Positions 36,146-48,456 of a stretch of DNA of 64,000 nucleotides are shown here, in pieces. Source of the stretch: Argentina anserina (lineage: Eukaryota; Streptophyta; Magnoliopsida; Rosales; Rosaceae); NCBI RefSeq assembly GCF_933775445.1, contig NC_065873.1:8556001-8620000 (forward strand), written 5' to 3'. The translations under genes and the position numbers were made by a program. The notes under the pieces are model-generated. The model saw only the letters and a program-made list of their open reading frames with translations. It had not been told where the DNA came from and made no database searches. The stretch's first letter is position 1. Each line of letters begins with the position of its first letter.

Positions 36146-36150
36146 TTTTT
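36142..36150 (+). terminator. Polymerase III oligo-T terminator of U6atac
   Basis: Nine consecutive T directly after GCCCGA, the end of the snRNA 3' stem. Confidence 0.8.
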
Positions 36151-36405
36151 CCTTCACTATACACACCCTTTTTCTTTTTGTTTAAATATAATTTCCAATT
36201 TACATAGCCTACAAAACTGAAGTACATTCCATTATATTCACAAATTTCTCAAAACAGCTATCATAATAGATGTTTCAGAAAGAAGCCAAAAACATATAAG
36301 ATACATTGAAGCTCAAGAACTTGTGCAGCAGCCGAGTGAACGACTTGCAGGAAGAGCTGGTCTGCCGCAATACCCTCCAGCCTGGTGAAAAGATGTGCAG
36401 TAGAC

Positions 36406-37948
36406 TTATTTTGGTATGTCGCCTGTCTGGTCGGATTTAGACTCCTCCTTTTTCTCCACAACCTGCTGAATGCCTTCTTGGTACCCATGGATGAAGCTTT
36501 TAAGAGCATCCCTATATGCAGAAGCCCTTGTCATGTAGATCCGTTGCAGAGCAGGCCTTAACGTCTCCATCCCTCCTCTAGCAGCCACAGCTGTTGATTT
36601 GATTACAGATAAACAACAAAAAATAGGCAGATGTCAAACTATTTGACTAAACAAAGTTCAAAGATTACAAGCAAATAACTGAAGGGAAAGGCAAGTAAAA
36701 ATGCAGGATCATACACATTAAAGTATATGATGAAAACAGAAAAGCCAATAATATTATTTTTCAGCACATAACCCCAAAATATGACTTCTCACACTAGTTT
36801 ACTTCATCCATTTTTTATTTTTATCTCTTGCTTAATCAGGGTGATGCAAACATAAACAGAAATCAATGTTGCTTTGATATACAATCCACTTTGACTACTC
36901 AAAGTATCAAACAGTACATTTGTAATCTATTGTGCTTGAGTCCTGGAAGCGGAAGCGGCAAAAGTTAATATTTGACAGGCTAGATTGATGAAGAAGTAGG
37001 ATATTATTAGTGCTAACTTTAGTCAATAGAATGCATGAAAATCATCTGGCTCAAATCAATAACAGAAAAGGCAAATTAGATGTCTCAACATCACCAATTA
37101 CATGAATGCAGGCATGATACAAAACGAGTGGATCAGAGAAAAATAAAACGAGGAAGCAAATAAAGGTTTTTACAAATAAGGTAATATCTGAAGCTTGTAA
37201 TTGCAATCAACTGTATTATAATGACATTGTTTGAAACAGCACCATATGTGGACAGTGGACACTACTTACCAAGATCCTCTAGTGTTGAGGGTTCTTTGTC
37301 TTTAATAGTCGTCTTTGATCCGCTAGGTTCATCCTCACTATCTTCATGCTTCTTATAATCATTAGGTCTCAGATCAGGACCAATGTCCCGCACCCAGCTG
37401 GCCGAATAAAGCCTAGACGCCTCCTTCAACACCTGAAACCCAACACAAGAAGGTATATAACCACACCTCAGGCCAACACCCCACACCATGCGTACATAAG
37501 TATTATGATACTAAAACAATGCCACAACTAAACCCTGGAGATAGAAAAACAAGTCATTGCAAACATTTCAACAAAACGCATGTTTAGCTCCAAAAATCCA
37601 CTTAACCCCACTGAAGCTTAAATTTGACATTAAAAAATCGACAAATATTGAGTGACAACATAAATGCAGAAACTAAAAGCATGTTTGTTCAATAGTGTCC
37701 TTTGAATCAACACATACATAATTAAAGCACTCGATTACTCGAAAGCATTACGTATATGGTTTGATTAATACCAATAATGGGTATGAATAAATAGAGAGAA
37801 AGGGGACTACCAGGAAGCGCTCATGCCAGGTGAGCTTGCGGCGCTTCATGATATGAGGAGGGTCCGGCAACGATGACGGAAATGCTATCTCTTTCAGATC
37901 ATACCTTATGTAATCCCTCACTTTCCTACACACCACTCTCACCTTCAT
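36406..37948 (-). CDS. Conserved small plant protein, possibly REX1-B-like
   Basis: Three minus-strand exons: 37811-37948, 37270-37432 and 36406-36590, with GT-AG borders (donors CTG|GTAGTC and TTG|GTAAGT). The joined frame is 161 residues. It starts MKVRVVCRKVRDYIRYDLKE, continues FPSSLPDPPHI and WVRDIGPDLRPNDY, then an acidic, Lys-rich linker (about 76-96), and ends with a helical part, GGMETLRPALQRIYMTRASA and YRDALKSFIHGYQEGIQQV. The C-terminal RAxxYR helix is reminiscent of the DNA-repair REX1-B family, but I am not sure and have no catalytic motif to cite. No signal peptide or membrane segment. It shares a divergent promoter with the pyrophosphatase gene, which suggests a housekeeping role. 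Intact. Confidence 0.8.
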
Positions 37949-38419
37949 TTCTTTTCCTTCAATTTGAGGAACTATTCAACTTCAATCATCAATAACCAAT
38001 TCAAACAGAACAAAAAAAACAACAACACTCAGTTGATTTTGACAAGAAGAACAAAGACAAAGTAAAAAACACATACCCGCCAAAAACGGAGACTTGCTAC
38101 TTCAGTTCCTCTCAACACCCGCCCCAAACCAATCGCCTCGCTCTTCTTCTTCTTCCCGCCGGTTTGTTCGGATTCTCAGAAAATGGACAGGGAGATGAAA
38201 AAGAGAGGAGTGAGGCGGGCCGGTTCGGGGCGGGGCGGGTTGAGAATGCCCACCCGGCCCACCATGGCTTTTTTCTTTTTTGTTTTGTGGTGTCCCAATA
38301 CATACCCTGAAGAGTCACTGACCCAAATAGGATAAGACAAGCCAATGAGACGATCCCACGTGGCATTTGCTTCTGGAGCCTCCTACAATTCCGAATCACA
38401 CACTCGCAGTCCTCTCACA

Positions 38420-38454
<35 letters not shown>

Positions 38455-38496
38455 TTTCTCTCTCTAAACTTCGGAAGAAGAAGAAGGAAGGAGGCG
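37949..38496. promoter_or_regulatory. Divergent promoter, small gene (minus) and pyrophosphatase (plus)
   Basis: 548 bases separate the two start codons. Notable sites are a G-box palindrome CCACGTGG (38356-38363), an I-box GATAAG (38331-38336) and a CCAAT motif (38342-38346). A (CT)n tract at about 38422-38450 lies in the pyrophosphatase leader. G-box plus I-box is a common pair in light-responsive plastid genes. No good TATA box was seen on either side. A very GC-rich block lies at 38205-38265. Confidence 0.6.
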
Positions 38497-41400
38497 ATGG
38501 CGACGGCGAGAGTGCTGACGGTGTCGGACAGCTCGTGCCTGCTGACGAAGACGACGTCGTTCTTGGCGAAGCAGAGGCCGTGCAGGAACAACAATCTCTG
38601 CTTTACGAAAAGAGGAGCGGCGCTGCCGTCATTGTCGAGGCGGTCCCTGACTTGCAGAGCTATCTACAACCCCGAGGTCCAGATGAAGGAGGAAGGCCGC
38701 CCCGAAACCCTAGACTACCGCGTCTTCTTCGTCGACCGCTCCGGCCAAAAGGTACTACTCTCTCCTTTCGTCTGTTGAACGATCGCAATGTCACTTGTTT
38801 GGAAATTGATTATCATTTGCGTGTTGAGTGTTTTGAATGTATTAAGTTGCAGAGGGGAAATTAAATTAAGTTGATTATAGGCTTATGGCATTGCTGATGG
38901 CTTGGTTTTTAGGTTTCACCTTGGCATGATATACCACTGCGCACGGCCGATGGTGCATTTAACTTTGTGGTTGAAATACCCAAAGAATCAAGTGCCAAGA
39001 TGGAGGTTGCTACTGATGAGTCCAACACTCCCATCAAACAGGATACTAAGAAAGGGAAACTTCGTTACTACCCGTACGAAATCTTCTCTAACTTTCCTTC
39101 ATTTTTCCCTTGTTGAAACCCCACTGTCCATTTTTGATGCAATGTTGTTTGTTTCCTTTCTATTCTTTTCATTTGTTTTTGTAAAAACTTTGTCACTATC
39201 TTATCTTTACCATAAACACTTGTCATCTGTTCGTATTTTGATCAACCAGATGTGATCCTCGGTTTTAAAAAGCGGCTTCTGGCGTAGGTTATTGTCGATT
39301 GTTTTCACGTATTACTCACTTCCCTTACTAACATACGCATTACCGACTTTTCTTCTATAGTGGCTATCACATATATATCTTTCTTAGTGTTGCATTTTGT
39401 ATTGATAGTGTTGTGAAATCTTTCTTAGGTACAATATAAATTGGAATTATGGATTGCTTCCACAAACATGGGAAGACCCATCTCTTGCCAACCCTGAAGT
39501 GGATGGAGCATTTGGCGATAACGATCCAGGCATGCTTACCTCTCTATTCTCTTTTGTCTGTGTGTCATCATAGGAAAGGTAATTAAAGCCTTTCACTTTT
39601 GCTACAACTTTGTAGTTGATGTTGTTGAGATTGGAGAAACTCGGAGGAAGGTTGGCGAGGTTCTCAAAGTAAAACCCTTGGCTGCTTTAGCAATGATTGA
39701 TGAAGGGGAACTTGACTGGAAAATAGTTGCCATTTCATTGGATGATCCAAAAGCTTCTCTGGTCAATGACATTGATGATGTTGAGAAGCATTTCCCGGTA
39801 TGTCTGTATATATTATTGAGATGTTTTTAGTTATCCATAAATATTATATCTCTGCTTTGGCTGCTTTTGTAACCGATTGCTATCATAATTCCCTAATTTC
39901 ACAAACACAACTAAGTAAAGATATATTAATTGATATGCACAACTGCATACTTCTTATGGTGTTTGAGATTATAATATCTTTATTCAATAAATTATGTCCA
40001 CCCTGTTTTTTGAGCAAATGTTTATGATCAGGAATTCAATTACTTTGGGGTTTTAATTTCTGTCATTCCATCATATGGTAAATGTATGTGAGTTGGATAT
40101 CATAGGCATTACTGTTCATTCACTATTACCTTCTTTCTTTCAGAAAGTAGATATACTACGCGGTCAATGTTAATCATGGGCATTACTATTTACTCACTTT
40201 AACCTTCTTTCATAAAGGAGATATACTAGGTAAAAAGATTAGTAATAGATTTGGCAAGTGGCAGTTAAGAAAAATTTATGTGAAAAACTGAAAATGAATC
40301 AAATTTCTTGTAGCACTCTGACAACTAAAGGTTTTTTGTGCATGAGACTTCATTCTTCGGTAGCAAAACCCTTCATATATGATAGATACTTTAAGGCCTG
40401 ACTGCGATGTTTTCCAGGGTACTCTCACTGCAATAAGGGACTGGTTTAGAGACTACAAAATCCCTGATGGAAAGCCTGCTAACAAATTTGGTCTTGGAAA
40501 CAAGCCAGCCAACAAGGTAAATTTAATAAACTACTCATGTTGTGCATCTCATTTAATATATGTATGCTGCATAGTAGTGGTGGTTAGAAGGATTGGGCCA
40601 AGTTAGAGGTTTGAATTATCTGGAGGAAAAGGGTTATGGTATGCAACTATTAAGTTCGTTGTGCTGCTCATGCAGATATAAAAGCATGTCACTTTGCTAT
40701 TTCCTTTTTTTTTTTTTTTTTATATTTAACAAAGGTAATCAATGTGTCGGGTGCGGTGAGGGAGAGTATTAGGGGAAGCAGAGCTACTCATATTTGTGCA
40801 CTCATCTGTAGTGATAAGGAGGTTTCCCTATAATCGTACCGCAAAGACAATTACATTAAGGCAGTTGAAACTGGATACATCATTTTAATAGTTAAATGCC
40901 CTGATAACTCCATTAGAGAGGAGTGACTGGCTAAAAGTAAACCCTTCAGCTTTTGGTAAAGGGGATAAGGCCAAATCCTTTGGGGTTGTGGGGTGCTAGC
41001 AGTAGTGTGGGTGGTATGGATGAAAATAAATAAAGATTGTTGTTTATATCCTATGGTGGGGTGGAGAAGGAAGACCCGTGGGAGAGAGTTGAGTTATGGG
41101 CATCACTTTGGGCTTCTACTTCGAATGATTTTAGGGATTATGGTCATCTTTCTGTCATTCTTAATTGGCAAGCAGTTGTAGTTTAAGCCCTAAAAGCCTA
41201 ATACTTGAGCTAGCATTACAGATGAGCTGCTAAGCCAATGTTCTATGCTGTCTCTTATATTTTCAAAAGTGGATTCCTTGTCCGCTTCCTTCTTGCAATC
41301 TTGTATATTGCCTTTTGTTTCAAAAAATACTTGTTCTTTCCAGAAAAAAGAAAAAGGAAAAAGAGTTAAATAGCCTGAAGCATTCTCTGATTAGAAGCTC

Positions 41401-41763
41401 TGTTTTCATTTCTTCTGTTGTTATGTTCTGTTTTAATTGAAAAGGACGCTTTCCATTCCTTGCCCATAGTATGCAACTATGTATTGTGCATGAACCACCA
41501 GGTTCTACCAGATCAGCCTCTATGTTATCCTTCTGTACTGGGTTTCCTTAACATAATGTAAATTTGATAAGGCCACTACTGCAAGTAGTAGATTGGCATA
41601 TAGTTTTGTGTAGGTGACTAGGTGGGTGTCTAAATGCTATCCAACAATAACGCATTTCTTTTATGGACAGGATTATGCACTAAAGGTCATAACAGAAACC
41701 AATGAGTCATGGGCTAATCTTGTGAAGAGATCCATTCCTGCTGGAGAACTGTCCCTTGTCTAG
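38497..41763 (+). CDS. PPA6: Chloroplast soluble inorganic pyrophosphatase (PPA6-type)
   Basis: Six exons: 38497-38751, 38913-39073, 39429-39529, 39616-39797, 40418-40516, 41671-41763. The joined frame is 296 residues, near the plant plastid form. It hydrolyses pyrophosphate released by biosynthesis in the stroma. Residues 1 to about 64 are Ser/Thr/Arg-rich, a transit peptide ending near RRSLTCRA. The enzyme follows: ETLDYRVFF, WHDIPL, NFVVEIPK, GKLRYYPYNINWNYGLLPQTW, and the family I signature GDNDPVDVVEIG with its metal-binding Asp residues, then IDEGELDWKIVAI. The intron after 39529 starts with GC rather than GT, and the splice is needed to form the active-site signature. All other introns are GT-AG. 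Confidence 0.95.
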
Positions 41764-42769
41764 ATTCAGGTGTTATTGGCTAAACTCTTTGATCCATTAG
41801 AGATTTTAATTTGTGAAGAGCACTCTGAGCAGTCGTGTAATTTATGTGAATGTTACATCAATGCCAATTTTTTCTGCTATTGAGCTGGAATAATTACCTG
41901 GCGTCTGCAGTATTTAGGTAATTTGGTTGTTATTAAATAAATAATTTTGTTTCAGTTATGAACTAATGCATGAATCACTGTGTTGCACTTACTGGTAAGC
42001 ACTCCTCTATTGTATCTTGGGTTTGAATGTTTGAATTCAAATCTATTGGTTGGGAACTTGGGATCAAAAACCTTAAAATGGAACTGTGATCTCTTCGTTT
42101 TGTCACTCCCTTGAGAATAACAGATTTGTAATATTTGTTTTGGCAAAAAAGGATTAAAGGTTTAGTTCTATTTTAGACTGTTCAACTACCTCGAAAAAGA
42201 AGTGGATTTGTTTCCGGTGATAAAATAAAAGAGTTGATTATCAACATTCAGATCTGAAGGTTGCAGGTTTGGAAATGAATGATCATTTGGATAAAACTAT
42301 GAAATCCTTTGATTAGTAAAGTTATATGTACCTGAATGATCCCAATCAGATACGAAAGCAAAATGGATCGGAGTAGAAGCAAAATGTGTACTCCTTTTCA
42401 CAGGTCCAGTTGAAATTTGCAGAAAGAATCTCATGTGATTTTTATTAGGCTAATTACAGTTCCATTGTTTAGGCAAGAGTGATTTAGTGCAAATGAATAT
42501 CTGAAAATTTTCCAGCCCTTCGCAGTGGCCATTTTTTCTCGAAACCTAATTCTTAGCAACCAAAACTCCAAAAGCACACAATTATGTGTACTTGTGGAAA
42601 AGCATTACATACTATAGAAACTTTTTCCTTCTCTACAGAGAAAAATGTTCGAAAATGTTGATTATGATTTCATACAAACCTCTGCTATAAAATAGATATT
42701 AAGAAAGCCCTCGGAAAACAAGAGAGAATTGTAATAGGGGGACCATATTTACATGAATTAAATGACCTA
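41764..42769. other. Convergent intergenic region
   Basis: Lies between the stop codons of the pyrophosphatase (plus) and the transporter (minus), so it holds the two 3' untranslated ends. No further gene is visible. Confidence 0.45.
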
Positions 42770-44555
42770 CTACACAGCAGATTCAGTTGTTTCAGTCTTC
42801 TTCTCTTCAAGCGATGGCATTTCAGTTGTTATCTCATCATCGCTTTCTTCATCATCACTTTCTTCTTCGCATTTATCCACACTGTCCATGAAAATTCCTG
42901 CAATATGGTAAATACAGAGACTTCAAAGGTGATATCAACATGGAAAGGTCCAAAAAATAGTCAACTTTATTGAACTCCGAGAAGCTGATCATCATAGTCC
43001 TCTTGTGGACTCAGAAAGAAAGCAATATAACAGTTTAACTGAAAAAAAAAAAGTTACCTGCAAACCATATGCCTGCTGCTGGAACTAAAATGGATGTTAG
43101 AATAAGAGCAGTTGACCTCCAATTCTTTAAGTGATCCTGCATAGTCCAAACCATATCTAAGCAACTAAAAACACACCTTAATAGAATGTAAAAGTCATGA
43201 TTGCATTCATTGTACATTTCTTTGCAAGGCAGGTGAATTTTCTTACACAAATTTTACCATTCATCGTCAGGGGTGTTGGGGCAGTGAAGAATACATTTTA
43301 GATATTACTGTTGCCCCCTCAAAAAAAAAAAAAGACATCTCATTTGACTTCAGGGACAAAAGTCAATGTAGAACACTTTGAAGTATAGTGACTCATAGAA
43401 ATACACTCATAGAAAGTATAGTGACTCATGATGGAGCATTTATAACACACTTCTCTTATGTCAACTGGAATTTGAACTAAATACCAGCTTCGCCAATTGT
43501 AAGGCATGGACAACAACAATTTATATTCAATTTTTTAATGAATACCAGCTTCACCAATTGTAAGGCATGAACGGCAATAAATTATAGGGTAAATTCCTCC
43601 TATGGTACTTGATGTTTGGCTACTTGGACAATTTGGTACCTGATGTATGAAAGCGGACAATTTGGTACCTAAAGTTATCAATTTTAGGCCATTTTGGTAC
43701 CTCTATCAATTTTGACCATATTTTCAGGGTTATTTCCGTCATTCTAGTCCTAAATTCATCAAATTCACATTTTTCTTCCTATAATTGCCTCTCTTTAGAG
43801 ATAATTAAATTGATATATCTACTACACTTAGCATATACTTCGCATATATCGAAAATAAATTTTTTTTCTTAATATACTTATTGTATCCTAATTATTTTCT
43901 GCAAAGGAAATAAATTGCCTTTATGCAATTGTAATTTTTATCAAAATATTTTTTTAATTACTTATAATTAAAATTAATTTAGATTGATAGCTACATTATG
44001 AAAACTTATATGCGTAAATCATCACAGATACTAAGTGGATGAGTTATCAAATTTTTAGTGATAACTTAGAGGCAATTTGGAGGTATTATAAAAAAATGAA
44101 GTAAAGTTGAGATAAGATGACGAAAATAACCCTGAAAATATGGTCAAAATTGACATAAGTACCAAAATGACCTAAATTTGAGAACTTTAGGTACCAAATT
44201 GTCCGCTTTCATACATCAGGTACCAAATTGTCCAAGTAGCCAAACATCAGGTACCATAGAAGGAATTTACCCTAAATTATATTCAAATTTGTAAAAGCTT
44301 GATAATGAAAATAGTAATGCAAACCTGGACAACTCCAACAACAGGTGAGGAAGGCACATCCCCAAATATGTGGATTGCAACAGTAGATATGGCCATAGAT
44401 AGTGGCCTCAAACTAGGTTTAACACAATGGAGAATAATATAATTTACAGGACCCTGCGAACAGAAATATGGAAATTGCAAGTAAGTATTCCATAGATGCC
44501 TTTTCCAGCTAAGGAGAGTATTAATGGCAACTAGCTATTTTGTGTTTAAACTGTA

Positions 44556-44597
<42 letters not shown>

Positions 44598-47500
44598 CTG
44601 AAATGCATGCACTAGCAAGATAGGTGAATCAACAAAGCCCACCAAATAGTGGACAATTATATGATTAGATTTGTACCTGAGTTGCAAAGAGAAGTAGTTG
44701 CCCAGCTGCAAAAAGAGCTAGGAAACCATACATGTTCTTGAAGCAAAAGGCACCAAGGCATAATATTGCCCCAAGTAGAGTTGCTGTTGAAAGAAGCTGC
44801 AATAAGGTAGAAATATAGTATTTAGAGAGGCAAAAGGTGAACCGAAAAAATTATACAGCAAATAGAGTGAAGTTAATGACTAAAAGAAAATAATGCTCGA
44901 CAGTGTCTACAGTCTACTAGATTGACATGAGAGAAAAGCTTCAAAATCTAAGATCCACATCCCAACTTCCTGATTAAAGCCCCACTGCTAATCTTTTTTA
45001 AGAAGTGGTTAACAGGAAAGGCACCAAAGATCATTTTACCTGCTAAAATGCAATCGCATGTCAACTTCACTTAATGATATCCTAGTGCAAAATCTGTGAA
45101 ACTCTAAGGCTTCTGATGAGTTATTAAAAATATGGAGTTTATTTTCACTCCTCAAGATTGTATCGCATCTCTAAACGGAATTTCCAGAAGGGCTATGAAT
45201 GTTTATAGACTATTAGATGACATCAAACATAAGCAAAAAGAATGCCAATTAACAAAATCCAAACGTGAAAGATGAAGTAGCTCATTATTGCGCAAAGAGG
45301 AAAAGAAATAATGCCTAGAGCTTGGATAACATTTCTAGATCCTTCCTAATAAAAGTACAAGAATATCTACCTTGAAAGCATTGGTGATAGTATTAGACAT
45401 GAAATCCAGAAGAACACCGCCTGCTAGTGTTCCTACTATTCCGCACACAATTGTCATACCTCCAAAAATCATATCTGCATTAGTCTGCCGAACACCATGA
45501 AAAATAAACCATGATTATAAAAACAGGGAAGTTTTACAGTGAAAAAGTTATTGTATGAAATGCAATTTCTTACCATATGATATATATTATAACCAGCCTT
45601 AGGCCCCCAATATGAGTATGAACCAATTACAAAGGTGTATGCTACGTAACCTAAGAATCGATAGTTCAGGAGAAAATTATTAGCAGCAAAGATCACTAAA
45701 TTATTATCATATATTCTCAAATAAAAATAAAAAAAGGAAGAAAGCTAGTTTACAGAGAGACCACAATGAACCACAGCACATACAAAAGATGATCGGTAGA
45801 GCAAAAGGTGGAGAAAGAAAAGTTACTGTACCAAGAACATCAATTATATAAACCCTGTCGACCAAAAGCTCCTTCATGTCTTTCATAAACCTTGAAAGAT
45901 GATTTTTTATCCTTGTAGAAAGTTTTGGCCTGCCATAAATTAATAAGCTCATCAATTGCATCTATGGTAGGTACCAAAAAACTTTCCAAGATGCTGTCAT
46001 GTTAGCACTAAAAACAATAAGTAAATAAATATTTATGATTGCAGTAACTACCAGAGAATTAGAAAGGGAACTAATCAAAACAAAGTGCAACATGGAGGAA
46101 GAACGATATCATGGAATGAGGTTGTAAGACAACAACAGTTTTGCCTGTTTTGTAACTTTTGTTTGTATTGTGAAGAGATAGGAGTCTCATGGTTTTTCTC
46201 TAGAGTCTTAGTTCTGTCTTTTGGTTATGAGTTATTTAAACATAAAGGTAAGGAAAAAATAAAATAAGAACTTTCTTATCACGAAGACTAAAGGCGTCTC
46301 CTAAACAGATACAAACCACGATACAGTGACAGAGGCATCACCATCGGAAACAAAAGCCTATATCCTTTTCCAACCGTCTTGCATGCAATTAGGCGTCACA
46401 AACAAGTTATTAAATCAGTTTATTCCGGCTCCTTCGGAAAAATTGCTTCTATAACATTTGGGTCCTGCACTCATGTTTGCCCACTCATTTTACATACTTT
46501 GCTTCTACTTTCTTTAAAATTTTCTGCATATAAAAAAGCTTAAGGATGGATAACTCACTTTGGATGTTTCTGTATGGTAGAATTTGTTACATCTTCCTTC
46601 ATCGAAACTGCCCTATCCTTGGGGTTCAAAGCACCTGAATTCATAGATTGGGTTTCAAAACAAAATTAGCAACAGCCTAAGTCTTATTAATCTAAATAAA
46701 TCTAACCAACAGATCAGAAAGATTCACTGTCCTGCTAAGAATAGGAGCTACAAAAAGGTAGTCAACAGTTTTTGGTGAACGAATCAAACATAAAATTAAA
46801 AAAAAAAAAACATGTTTTCCACCCTTCCAGTCAGACAAGTTTATCTGCTAAATAATTTTGTTGTTCTAATAGCACTGTCCAAGAACTTGAGAATAGCATA
46901 TTTCATTGCTTTCCATATCATAGTACTAGAGTTTAGTCCGCCAAAACCTTAGGAATGTGAAAAATTTTGATTATCAAGAAATATTCTTCCATAAAAAAAC
47001 ATAATGATAGCATTGAGCTCTATCATGGAGAACTTTTACCAATTCAAAATCATAAAGTGTCAAGAATGAATGAAATATGTCATAAAAATAAAACATCTCA
47101 ATTGCTTCATATATAACAAAGTTTCTTGGAGAAATTCTTATCAATTTTAAGCTCTTCAGTTACGCTAAATTGTGTTATGTGCAGACAAATCACCAGTGTT
47201 AGTACCTTGAACTTCTGAGACAGCCGTCTCCTGCACAATCAATGCTTCAGTAAATTCATCATTCTTAAAACCTGTAAGAAAAAATTGGTTAGTTATGCCG
47301 GCCAAAAAGTTGCTAATTACAATGAATCAATGCATAGAAGTACACCTTTCATCCGCAGAGGCTTCATAACAAATCCTAGAATAGCAAATGGTAGCATCAG
47401 AATTGCCTCTCCCCAAAATGCAACACGCCAACCGATATAAGATCCCACCTAATTAAGATAACAGACAATCATAAACTAATCAGAGTCCAAAAAAAGTGAT

Positions 47501-48402
47501 ATAGTTAGAAACAATGCAGAAACTTTATACATAGCAAGTACAATTGTACAGGAATATTTTCAAATATGCATGATTTCCTGATCTAACAATTATTCGTTCA
47601 TAAATCATGAAGCAATACGGTATATAAACTTACCAAGCCTCCATATACATAACCAAGAGCATATCCAGATGGTATGCACATGTAAAAAGTTGAAAGCCAT
47701 ATAGTTCTCTGAGATAAAAAGACATGATCAGTTGACAAAAAAATGCAGTAAGAATAATGAAGACAGAAACAAAAAGGCAATTACGTTATCAATATTTTTA
47801 AGAGAACATACATGATAAGAGGAGAGGCATGGCAGGTCGTAAAGAAAAGCTACACCTATTATCATATCCAAACGCTAATAATAATTCAGAAAAAGCATAC
47901 AATTGATCAACTGAACCCAAGATGACTGCAACAATTAGCAATACAACATCTAATCTAATCCAAATATGTGCTACTATATACTTCTAATGGAATTAAGCAT
48001 CATCGCATATGCCAATAAGATACTATAAGACCATCAAGTTGAGAATATATATATAGGAGGATTTTCAGGTGCGGACGTCTGTACCTTACGTAAGGTACGG
48101 ATTCGTCGATTCTGGCGATGGCATGCCGCAACAGCGGGGCGGACCACGACAGCTGCACTCCCCACCTCCCGGCAGTCCCGTCTATGCCGGTCGGAGATCC
48201 ATCGGCAACCCACGGCGGCCGAAATCGCGAAATGGCAGGAATCTGCCCAAAAACTTGATTTTTGCAGATTTCAGCCGTCGTGGGTCGCCGATGGATCTCC
48301 GACCGGTACATACGGGACCGCCGGGAGGTGGGGAGTGCAGCTGTCGTGGTCCGCCCCACCATTGTGGCCTGCTGTCACCGGAATCGGCGAATACGTAAAT
48401 CC

Positions 48403-48456
<54 letters not shown>

